Below, one piece after another: positions 36,181 to 46,878 of a stretch of 64,000 nt of DNA. The notes under the pieces were generated by a model. That model made no database searches and was not told the DNA's origin. It saw only the letters and a program-made list of their open reading frames with translations. The stretch is from Parasponia andersonii (lineage: Eukaryota; Streptophyta; Magnoliopsida; Rosales; Cannabaceae): positions 541,173-605,172 of the forward strand of contig JXTB01000102.1 in assembly GCA_002914805.1 (NCBI GenBank). The letters run 5' to 3'. The first letter of the stretch is position 1. Every line of letters starts with the position of its first letter. Made by a program: the position numbers and the translations under genes.

Positions 36181-38455
36181 TAAATAAATATAGTTGATTT
36201 TATTTTATTTTTTTGTATATATTATTTATGATTATATATATATATCATGAAAATTTATTGATTATTAATATAACCTTAAACTTAGTATATATAAAAGTTG
36301 TACATATAAGAGGACTAAGTTTAAGGAATATAATCTAAACTAGTCCACAATTAATTATTAAAGTTGAGATCCTTAATTAAAAAATTACTAGTACGGTCTA
36401 TTACCATTGAGAATAGAGCAATCTTATCTTGGTTGTTTATATATCGACATTAAAAGGAGATATTTTATATAATGAGATTATATATGATTAGACTAGGTAA
36501 ATTTGAATATAAAATAATATCCGTTATAGAAAAAAATATTCAAATTTATCAACCGATGATCATATAAGAAACAATCTTAATCCTGAGTAATTAATAGATT
36601 CTTGTTTATATTTTTATGTCTCATGATGTATTCAGTAACATCTGTGTTTATATTGGAGCAAATCTTTGATTATAAATGTAGTTAATCTTAATCTGAAACA
36701 AATCCTTGATTAAATAAATATAGTTGATTTTATTCTATTTACTTGTATATATTATTTATGATAATATATATATATATGTCATGAAAATTCTTTGAAAATA
36801 AATGTAACCATAAACTTAGTATGTATAAAAATTGTACATATAAGAGGATTAAATTTTATGGATATAATCTAAACTAGTCCGTAATTAATTATTAAAGTTA
36901 GAATCTTTAATTAAAAAATTACTAGTACGGTCTATTACCATTGAGAATGGAACAATCTTATTCGGGTTATTTATGTAATGACATTAAATAGAGGTACTTT
37001 ATATAATGTGATTATATAGAACTGAACTAGATAAATTTGAATATCTGATCATATCCATTATAAGACAGAATAAAGCTGAAATTTTATTAGTAAATGAGCG
37101 ACCCATATTTATTAGTAAAATAAATAACTAAAATTAATAAGAATAAATTTTAAAAATAAAAGAACTCAATCAAATAGTAAATAATAAAATTAAGAAATTA
37201 TTTATTTATTTATTAATAATGACTACCTCATTAAAAACCTTACCAAATAAAACCTATTGGGATAAAACCTTGGTAAGGAAAAAAGAGTGTAGTCTAATAT
37301 AACTATTACAACTAAAATTTTTTATTATCTAAAAAGTACAATTACAAGTTACAAAATTGAAATTACTCACTTGAATATTTTTTTTTTTGAAATCTTTTAA
37401 AATTGATATAAAAATTATTAAAATAGATAATAGAATTAGAGAAATATTAAGAAGAAAGAATACGAAAATTGAAGAGGAAATGTGAAAAAAATGAGTGAAT
37501 AAGAGAGATATTTATAGAATTTTAGAATTTTTAATTTTTTTAATAATTGAGAAAAAATAAGTGGAGGAAGTCGAGCTAGGCTCCCCAAGGACCCCAAGGG
37601 TCAACCCTTCCCCAATGGTCATATGACCGTTTATATAAATGGGAGAAGGGAAAGGAATAGGCCTTATCAAAGGCTTCAAAAAAAAAAAAAACTGTGCGGA
37701 CCACCAAGATAGGCCAATACCAATAAACCAACTCGGCCTAACCTTAGGGCTGAGCCATTCATATCCTAGGCTGTGGGTCGGATAGCTCTAGAACAGAATA
37801 TTCAAATTTATTAACCGATAATCATATATGGAATAATCATGAGTAATTAATAGACCATTATTTATGTTTTTATATCTCTTAATGTATTTAGTAATATCTG
37901 TGTTTATATCGGAGCAAATCTTTGATTATAAATGTAGTTGATCTTAATCCATAACAAATCCTTAATTAAATAAATATAGTTGATTTTATTCTGTTTACTT
38001 GTATATATTATTTATGATAATATATATATATCGTGAAAATTCCCTTATTATAAATATAACTTTAAACTTAGTATGCATAAAAGTTATACATACAAGAAGA
38101 TTAAGTTTAAGGGATATAATCTAAACTACTTCGTAATTAATTATTAAAGTTAGGATCTTTAATTAAAAAATCACTAGTACATTCCATTACTATTGAGAAT
38201 GGAACAATTTTATCTGGATTGTTTATGTAGCGATATTAAATAGAGGTACTTTATATAATGAGATTATGTAGGATTGGACCAGATAAATTTGATTATTTGA
38301 TAATATCTATTATAAAATAGAATATTCCAATTTATTAACTGATGATCATAAATAGAATGATCTTAATCCTGAGTAATTAATAGACTCTTGTTTATATGTT
38401 TATGTCTCGTGATATATTCGGTAATATATGTGTTTATCTCGGAACAAATTCTTGT
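36181..38455. repeat. Three tandem ~529 bp AT-rich units
   Basis: Copy 1 is 36181-36710 (530 bp). Copy 2 is 36711-37966, which is 528 bp after removing the 728 bp insertion. Copy 3 is 37967-38455, lacking roughly the last 40 bases. Each begins taaataaatatagttgattt and carries ttaattattaaagttgaga-type, ttaaaaaattactagtacgg, cattgagaat and tcctgagtaattaatag blocks in the same order. The sequence is AT-rich and non-coding. Similar sequence style continues to about 40.4 kb and recalls long plant LTRs, so the array may be internal duplications of one LTR. Confidence 0.85.
37072..37799. mobile_element. 728 bp insertion with 7 bp target duplication
   Basis: This interrupts tandem copy 2 exactly between acagaat and attcaaattt. 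The bases acagaat occur at 37065-37071 and again at 37793-37799, so the insert is flanked by a 7 bp direct repeat. Copies 1 and 3 are uninterrupted at the same point. The insert has an AT-rich left half and a GC-richer right half with a poly-A run near 37680-37692. It has no coding frame and no terminal inverted repeats that I can see. The mechanism is unclear: it could be a SINE-like, LTR-derived or other non-autonomous element. Confidence 0.7.
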
Positions 38456-40400
38456 ATGTTGGAGAAATGATAATATAAATAGTTGGGAATATTAATTAGC
38501 AATATGGAATCCGTTTCTTTCTAATAGAAGTTAGAAAAATGATTCAATTGAGTAATAATTTAGTACTTGAACGATAGAGTATTTAATTTATGATTTAATC
38601 ATGAATTTGTTGTTCATTAGAAAATTATGAGAACTTAAGGATAAACAAGTAATTAGAGAGAATAACAGATTATGAACCTAACTCAATTTATAAATCATTT
38701 ATGGAGAATTATCTATATATAATAATTAAATCAATGGACAAAATTTATGATTGCTTTGAATAATTTATGTTGTAACTTCTAAGAGTACAGTTCTAGTTTT
38801 TTAGTGGAGTAACACTAGAATTAATAAATTCAATAATTTAATTAAAGAGTTTAATTAATTATCAAATTTATTGGAGCTTAAAATTATAAGTTCAAGGTCC
38901 TTGAACCACCTCTATTAACATTGTATTGAATGTGTAATATAGTCACTTTCTTGTATTAATATTTAATTTAGAATTATTAAATTTAGAATTAATTATTTCA
39001 CACTAAAATTAATGTTACATATTTAATTGTTTTATGTGTCATATTATAATAAATAATAAATATTATTATTTTTATCTATTTTATTTTTTTATTGCTTTTT
39101 AAATAATAAGATTATTTAATAAGTAACAAACATTAAGCATGTAATACAGAGATTTTTTCTCTATGTTACACATATAAACATAAGAAAAGTGATATGATTA
39201 TTTTTTTTTTGTTGTTTTCTATTTGATAAAGAACTTAATTCTATTATTTTATAATTCGATTATTAGCATATTTGGCTAAAACAAAAATAAAAAATCTTTT
39301 AGAATATTAGCTTATCATAAACTAGCACTATACATGTTAAGATAATGGAGAGTAAATTAAGGAATTTCTCTTTTTTTTTCCCTTTTCTTTAATATGTGAG
39401 ACTTTTATTCTTTAAAGGATAGTTTGTTTTCTAAATTAAAAGATATATGGAATTAATTTTATATAATTAAAGAGATAAATTTAAATAGGATGGAGAGAGA
39501 TTTCTCTTTAATCGGAAATTTTTTACACGATAAATCTTTTATCTTATACGTGTAAAACCTATCCTAATATCAAGGGTTTTTATTTTCTTATTTATGAAAT
39601 ATATTGTCTATCACATGGTTTTAAATTGTTTAAAACCTAATTAGAAATTCTTTTACATGTTAAAGAATTGAGAAAAAAAGAGAAAACTTAAAAATCTAAT
39701 TAGCCGTATTCTACCATGGCTTTAGGTTTGACTAAATTTTTGGTTTCCTTCTTTCTCTTATCTATTTTATGGTTTTTGATAATGTCTTTAATAGGATTAA
39801 TATTATTTTTCCTGTTTAAAATAATGTATCATTAATTTGCCAATTTATCAATTCAAAAAATAGAATTATGTGTGTAAAGAAGTTGAAAAAATTAGAAAAG
39901 CTTTTTTTTTAGAGTTACACGTTAAAAGGAGAATAAGACATACTCAATTTTAAGAGTCTGAAACGTTAAAAAATAATTGAGAAAGCTCTCCTTTTTTAAC
40001 ATGTGATGCAATTCTTTATTTTCTCTAGTCTCTATCCTCTTGCTATCTCAAGCATTGAGTTATATAGCAAAAATTCTAAAAGTGTGTGAAAAATAATAAG
40101 ATTGTGATTATAAGAGCTCACTCTCAGTTCATTGGTGTGGAGATTTGGTGATAAAGATTATGGTCTAATAACTGTGGTAAAGATCAACCACTTCATTATA
40201 AGAAAATTCTCAAAAGAAAGGTTAGAGTATTTTTTTCTTTTTTCATAAAATAGTTTTTTTTTTTATTATATGTATTAAAGCATTAAAGTTATAATGATCC
40301 TAAGACTCTATTGACGTGGAAAAAATTTTTGATTCCAATTCGATAGAATGAAAAAAGGTTAAAATGAAAGAATTCTATGCTTAGGATCAGGAATTCTCAA
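38456..40400 (+). repeat. Probable remnant of a long LTR
   Basis: AT-rich sequence contains phrases typical of long plant LTRs, for example gttctagttttttagtggag (about 38791), ttggagcttaaaattataag (about 38872) and, near the end, cattggtgtggagatttgg with aagaaaattctcaaaagaaa (about 40130-40218). It probably belongs with the tandem units at 36181-38455. No gag or pol domain follows. It is an old fossil with unclear borders. Confidence 0.4.
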
Positions 40401-41236
40401 AAGGAAACTTAGGAGGAAACGTGATACAATCCTGAAAAAGCTCAAATAAAACAATAAAATAAAGTCAAATCTAGTTAATGATATGATTTGAAACTTTCTT
40501 TTCTCTAATATTTTCATCCAAGAAAGTTATATCATCACGTGGTTCTTAAAGTTCTTTCTTTAGTTATATACTTGGCTCAGTCGTTACAATTCGCCAATTT
40601 TGTGGAGCTGTTGACAAGGATGATGTTCATGTAGAAGACAAATTTGGATCCATATAAGTTTGTTGTTTACACAATTGATGTCTTAGATGTTGTCTGGACC
40701 AAATAATAATCATATCAATAATATAGAAAAGAGATTAAGAACTAGAAGAAGCAAATTGAAGTTTTAGGACGAAATTACGAAAATAAAAGAGAATTTGTAT
40801 GAGTAAATGACCTAATATACTAATTGTAGCTTAATGACCATTTTTATAGGTAAATATTCATTTGTTAGTTAGGAGATTTCAGTTTCTTTTTTATTTTAAT
40901 TTTTTATATTTTTTAATTATCATTTATAACTATTAATGGAAATCACCATGAAATAATATATCTTATTTTTCTGTTGGTGTTTCAAGCTTTTTACTTATTA
41001 TATTGTCAGATAATCATGTTTTGATCTTAACTTTTGGTAGATATTTTTTTCAATCATGATATTCTTTTTTATGAAATTTGTAATATCTAATTAGGTTTTT
41101 ACAATAAAAAAAAGTACATATGTTTTTGTAAATTGAGTCTTTAAAAAAGGTGATGCATTATAGTAGTGAATTTGTATATATGAAAATATACTGAGTACTT
41201 GCATAGATATACTAAAAGAAAAAAGAGATGCTTTTC
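40401..41236. other. AT-rich intergenic DNA
   Basis: No gene, repeat structure or regulatory site that I can support. Confidence 0.6.
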
Positions 41237-43699
41237 AATGAGGGTTTTTGGCGCATTTGATCTCTTGATTATACATTTAGCAAGTAAGTCTCTTAACTAT
41301 TTGATTGCTATCAATTAAGTCCTAAATGCTAACTAGCATTAGATTTGTCATAGAAAATACACGTGAGGTGTCATGTGACGTCATTTGCTGATAAAATGAG
41401 TGGTAACTACAGGATTATGGTAGGGGTCATATTGGAGGGAGATTTTGCCACATATCTTATGTTGGCAAGAAACTCAAGAAGATATTTAGTATATTCAGGT
41501 GAGTGATTTTTTTAACGCTTTCACGGTTCCGAAAGTCAAAGAATTACCTCCTTGAATTCAGGAGTTAGTAGTGGTGTGAAGTGAAGATGGTCCGAATAAA
41601 TGATATTGAAGCACTGAATATGGTAAAGAGAAAATAACAGAGTATAAATTTTTTAAAAAAAATGACAAAAATACGACTTGATCCATATAAATCTTTTTTC
41701 GTACGACCCAAGAAAAAATATTTCCATTTTATACCGTCTAATAAAGCCCATGAAAGCTTTATTAATTATAAAGTCACCTAAACAACTTGGAAACAAAAGT
41801 TGGTCCAGTAGTTGGACTACAATTGGCCCGTAACCCACGCCTAGATTCAAATCTCCATATCCTCAATTTATATGTCTTTTTCATTTATTTTTCTTTTTTC
41901 ATTTTTCTAAAATTCATTTATTAAAATCCATTTTCTTTTTTTCTTTTTTTTTTTTTCATATTGAACTTATTACTCTTTTTTTTTGTAATCTTTGTCATTT
42001 TTAAAGTTTATTTTTCATACTTTTAAGTCCAATATTGAATTTCATGAGTTTCACCTCGTCTTTTTTCTTTTTATTTGCTTTGTTTTTTTTTTATTTTCCC
42101 ATTTTGAAGGTTTTTTTGTTCACATTGAATATTACTGTTCTTTTCTTTTTAACCTCTGACCCTTTTTTTTTTTTCCGTTTTCAATCTACTATTTAAGTTT
42201 CTCTAGTTGATATCTAGGATGCCAAAAATTATTTACCTATTAATATTAGAAATTAGAAACCATTTTTCCTACTCTTTTCCAACGTGTGGTTGTTAGAATC
42301 TAACAATCAATTAAGAAGTAGAAACTAGAAACTAAAACTACTTTTGTTTCCTAAAAAAAATTGGTTATTCCTATTCTTGAAACTAAAAACAAATTAATAT
42401 TGAGTAGTTTTGAGTAAAAACCAAATTGATTTCAGTGGAAACCTTAGTTTCTCATAGTAGCTAGAAAATCAAATTAGTTTTTAAGTAGAAATCAAATTGG
42501 TTTCTTATGGAAACCAAACCACGTGCAGTGCGGCTTGGGTACGTACATTGTTGGCTTGATTCTAGATTCTGAAGCAAAATATTCTATTTATTTTTTCAAC
42601 TCAAAAAATGAAAAATAAAAAATAAAATAATAATCGCCTTTCAAGGATTGCAATATATTTGACAGTCTCTTGTAATGAAGTTATTTATCCCTCGATAAAG
42701 AGGCATTTCTGTATCTCCACATTGAGGCTTTTCTATCACTCTATGACAAGGCTTCCCCCCTCCTCCTCCCCTTCCATGATGAGGTTTTGGCTTTTCTCGG
42801 ATGGGTGGTTTATCCTCTTTGGTAAGAATATATAGTATGTATCTTACTTTAATTTCATAATTTTCTTTATCTTCTAATTTTTACATTGGGAAAAGTGATA
42901 ATAACATTGGTTATATATATGCCTATTACATTTTATTTTTTTTGTTAATAGTTTAAAGTTTATTAAAAAAAAGGAAGAAAAAGAAGATCAAAGGAGGGAG
43001 ATTCATAGACCTTCCCCTTGGAAAGGCTACTTTACACTTAATATGTTAGTATCTACTAAAAAGCAATAAAGTCTACGGACATTTACTCTTGCTCAAATTC
43101 AATAAAAATGCTTATGACAGTTATGTTGTAAATGCTAAGTGCAGAGACTTTATGAGTTAGGGTTCTCCTATAGATTAGAGATGTTGGCCTAAAATTTCCT
43201 CTTTTAGGAGTCAAATGCATTGGTAATAGGGAAACTTTGTTTTTTTCTTTTTCCTAATATAATGGTCAACCTTATACACTTGGTTTGGATAGGATAATTA
43301 TAGAAGTGGAGAATTAGCTTATATTTGGAGGACTCATGTTTGATTCTTCCACTGCAAATTGTTATTGTAAATAATACCTTTTTTTTTTATAATAGCAACT
43401 TTGTTTGACCTAAAAAAATGGATAGATTAATTTTGGGTGGAAATTAAATTAATTTTGTTTGGTAATCAGAAAACTAAATTGGTTTTCAACTAGAAACCAA
43501 ATTAGTTTCTAGTAGTAAGTAGAATCCAATTTGGTTATTTAATCTTTACAATTGATTATTATAGAACTAGAAATACTAAATTATTATAGAATAATTTTAA
43601 GTAGAAACCAAATTGGTTATTGAAATCAAATAGTCTAGGGACTTAATTGCCCACATTGTAACAATTTGTATAGCTAAATGTGCTAAAAAGCTACTCATT
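41237..43699. mobile_element. 2.46 kb element with degenerate inverted ends
   Basis: The left end (aatgagggtttttggcgcat...) and the reverse complement of the right end (aatgagtagctttttagcac...) match over about 60 bases with gaps, including the ...aagtctct / ...aagtccct ends of the arm. The interior has no transposase frame and is rich in C/T-type strings. Copies of an aaaccaaattggttt-like near-palindrome cluster at 42400-42510 and 43460-43620. This fits a decayed non-autonomous DNA transposon, perhaps Mutator-like. No clear target duplication is visible. Confidence 0.4.
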
Positions 43700-44084
43700 A
43701 TTAATAACAGTAGAGTTCATTAAATTCTATGAACTTAGTTAAAAGACCTTTGAAAACTTCTTAACTAACAAATAAAAACTAATTTATAGGAAATTGTGGG
43801 TTTTTATAAGGCTTGAAACCGAGTTTAAGACAGAAATAAAATAAACACTGCTCCACTAATCTGATTGTATAAACGTACAAACGAATCTTAAATAAACTAA
43901 AATATAAAATATGAAAATAAAGACAAACAAAAAGCTTAAAGACCTACAACTAGCAGAAGCTTAAAAAAAGAAAAGAAAACAGAAAAGAAAAGAAAATAAC
44001 TAATGATTATACAATAAAGCTGTAAACATGAAATATTCTAATTAATCAAAACTAGAAATCTATCCAATTAATGAGAATAAATCC
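43700..44084. other. Intergenic, nothing recognised
   Basis: AT-rich sequence with A-rich runs near 43964-43998. No supported feature. Confidence 0.6.
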
Positions 44085-44790
44085 GAGAGAATAATATGCT
44101 AAAATCACAAGATATTCTACACTCCCCGTCATGCTAAACTAAAACCACTGAACATTCCCAACTTGTCTACTAAATGCTTAAAAAGTGGTCTTGAAAGTCC
44201 TCTAATTAGAATATTTGCAACTTGATCAGAAGTAGGAACATAAATCATGTATATTACTCTACTTTCAATCTGCTTCTTTAGTAAAGTATCTATCAACTTC
44301 GATGTAATTTGTGCGGTCACGATGAACAAGGTTATGAGAGGTGCTTATGGTGACCTTGGTATCACCATAGATCTTCATAGCTTGACCTCCTTATATTAAT
44401 AATTCTTTCAGTAACATCTTCAACCATAGTAACTCACAAATTCCATGAGTTGCTACTCTAAACTCAGGTTCAACACTTCTTCATGCAACAATTTGTTATT
44501 TCTTATTTCACCGGGTAACCAAATTCCTCCATACAAAGGTATAATATTATGAGGTTGACTTTTGTCGCCAACTGAATTGCCTAGTCTGCATATGTGAATG
44601 CTTCAACACTTCTTGCTTCATTCTTCTTGAAAAACAACCACATCTCAGGAATTATTTTAATGAACTTTAGTACATGGAATACAACATCTACATGCCCTTC
44701 ATACGGTGAGTTCATAAACTGGCTTACAATACTTACTGCAAATATTCCGGACAATGCGCTGTAGGATTCAAACTCTTCTAATTTATTCTA
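44085..44790 (-). mobile_element. Copia fragment (RNase H end of pol), broken
   Basis: On the minus strand the sequence shows the C-terminal copia RNase H region, with phrases like YVPTSDQVANILIRGLS and LVDKLGMFSG (44129-44329), preceded further right by weaker reverse transcriptase/RNase H traces to about 44790. No LTRs adjoin it. It is a short fossil piece with several breaks. It directly abuts the CACTA remnant, so one probably inserted into or recombined with the other. Confidence 0.75.
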
Positions 44791-44826
44791 ATAGTTAACC
44801 TTGGACATCTGGAGCCTATTTTTATT

Positions 44827-45036
44827 CCTCAAGAAAACCGCATATCTCATGCTCAAGAAAACAATGTCAATACTAATTATGATATTGAATATGGGGATGG
44901 TGATTTCATAAATGATATTGAACTTGAGGACGATACAATACTAGATTATGAAGAAGCCGAGTTTGAGGAAGATGACAATGATACTGAAGATGATGTAGAT
45001 GAAATCTCGTCTAATAGCGAGTTTGATAGCGATTAG
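44827..45036 (+). pseudogene. C-terminal stub of CACTA gene 1
   Basis: A 70-codon open stretch including the stop, with no start of its own. It is very rich in Asp and Glu, as the C-terminal tails of CACTA TNP2-type products often are. The catalytic part is not present upstream, where a copia fragment lies instead. Confidence 0.6.
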
Positions 45037-45177
45037 GATTGTTGTTTATTTTTTTTTCTCACTCATATAAAAGAACTTTTATGCTATTAATAATTGAATT
45101 CTTAGAGTTTGATTTCAATATTACTGTACATTTTTTAAATATAATATACTTGTCACTATTAAGACTTGCACATAATC

Positions 45178-46080
45178 ATGACCGCTGTTGAGCCTAGTAA
45201 TCACAGTGGTGATGGTGGTGTTGACCCTCCACGGCATTGTTGTGACCTTTCTGACTCTCCAGAGTTTAGGGTTAGCGTGTGGTTATCAATTATTCATTTA
45301 TTTTTAAGTAATAAAATATTATATTATTATTAATTTTTTTTCCTACAGGTGATGTCTAAAAGAAATGCTGCAAATAAGGTGCGTCAGTTAGCAGTGAGCA
45401 AACAGAGAGTTGTTTCTATTACTCACAAACGATATAAGAATGTAATAAAATTGTGTTTTTTCTTGTAATATATTTTATTTTTAAAATATTAACTTTTAAT
45501 AATAAATTATGTCCCTTTACATATTTTTATAGCGCAATTTTACTACTGGTGAGCTTCAACCTATTGCTGAGAGTTTCAAGAATCGTTACTTCATTGAGTA
45601 GATTAGATGACTGGATGCACAGTTTGAGGCAATTACATATGCCATTAATTAATTTTTTTAAAACTAAATCTCTAATTTTTTTTCTATATACTAATTTTAA
45701 TCTTTTTTTTTTTTTGTAGAATAAGATGTTTGAGATTCATAACACTCAGTCTCAAGAATCTTCCTAATATGGTTCGAACTCATCTGATTCAAACTCATCT
45801 GCTTCTGTTACTGATGCTCATATTACGGATGAGGTTCTCGATATATGTCGCAAATTTATGAGAGGTGTCAGACGTAAGTTGAGTTAATCCGCTTTCAGTA
45901 CTAGATCTGCTTCACCAGCCTTTTCACTACTACTACCAGAGGATGTCCAACGATACATATATAAGAGCCAACAATATATGACAATAGCCCAATAATGAGA
46001 GATGACCACTCAAGAGATGATCACTCAACAATAGCGATTAATAGAGGCTCAAGCAGCATAGATAGCGCATATGTAAAGAA
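45178..46080 (+). pseudogene. Decayed CACTA gene 2 (En/Spm plant transposase)
   Basis: Starts MTAVEPSNHSGDGG at 45178. The next recognisable block begins at about 45358 (MSKRNAANKVRQLAV), like the KNKANR block of plant En/Spm proteins. Further blocks are NFTTGELQPIAESF (about 45537) and the KFMRGVRRKLS region ending near 45885. A stop falls in frame in the third block (about 45600) and others follow. It is a non-functional relic, with exon-like pieces separated by AT-rich intron-like sequence. Confidence 0.55.
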
Positions 46081-46519
46081 TTTTTTCATTGCTAGTAGTA
46101 TATAGTAACAGATGTCAACATGTCTACCTCTGCTCCTATCCATCTAGAGTCCACTTCGATATCGTTTACCACGATGCCTCTGCCTCTGCCTCTGCCATTG
46201 TCACCTCGTTTCACCCATCCTCTCCCGACTCATCAAGAAGATGATAGTGAAGAAACTGAGGACGAGGATTTAGGCTTGTAGACTTTTTTCTACTTTCAGA
46301 CAACATTATATATTTTTAGTTTTTGACAACACTTTTTAATTTTAATGTCATTTAAAATATTACTTTCTTTTTTTTTTACTAATTATTAATATTTTTTATT
46401 TACCTTAATATATTATTTATTTATTTAAATTTGAATTAATTTTTATTTTTAATAATTAAATATATAAAAATTATTATATTAATTACATGATTAAATATTT
46501 AATTTAAAAAAAATAATTT

Positions 46520-46878
46520 TATATAAAGCGGCGATAATTTGTCTTCATTTTAGGTTACTAAATTAATTAACTATTTAATTAAATAAAATTTATCCTAAAG
46601 TGGTGATAATTGTTGCTGCTCCAAAGAAAAATATTGTTGTCACTAACGGTGTGCCAAATGACATTTCTGTTGACTTTTTAGCGAGGACAATTGTTGCCGC
46701 TATAAATTATCTAATACGGAGACAACGCTTGTCACCGGTTTAGGTGTCTATACCAACGAACCTTTTGCGGGGGGGACTCTAGAGCAGAGACATTGTCGTC
46801 ATTTTAGATCTAAAACGGCAACACTATGATTTAATACACCGACAAATGTCACTGCTCTGTTCTTATTTTATTGTAGTG
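46520..46878 (+). repeat. CACTA subterminal repeats and 3' terminus
   Basis: Short repeated motifs occur in both orientations: gcggcgata, gtggtgata, gttgccgct, cggcaac and gacaaatgtcac. They lie in the last ~350 bases before ttgtagtg. Subterminal arrays of this type are the transposase-binding regions of CACTA elements. Confidence 0.65.

Larger units (their letters stand above)
44800..46878 (+). mobile_element. 3' half of a CACTA (En/Spm) DNA transposon
   Basis: This ends in ttattgtagtg (46868-46878), the reverse complement of the CACTA terminus CACTACAATAA. The left part holds the acidic C-terminus of the first CACTA gene (44827-45036: ILDYEEAEFEEDDNDTEDD, ending in FDSD and a stop). It is followed by remains of the second, En/Spm plant-transposase gene. 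These are MTAVEPSNHSGDGG from 45178, KRNAANKVRQLAVSKQR after a splice-acceptor-like tttcctacag at about 45350, and KFMRGVRRKLS near 45860. The main transposase region and the 5' terminus are absent and the second gene has internal stops, so it is an inactive remnant. Confidence 0.8.

Noticed and set aside
43320-43360. catgtttgattcttcc, like a SINE or tRNA box B
   Set aside because: No box A upstream, no tRNA fold, no flanking repeat.
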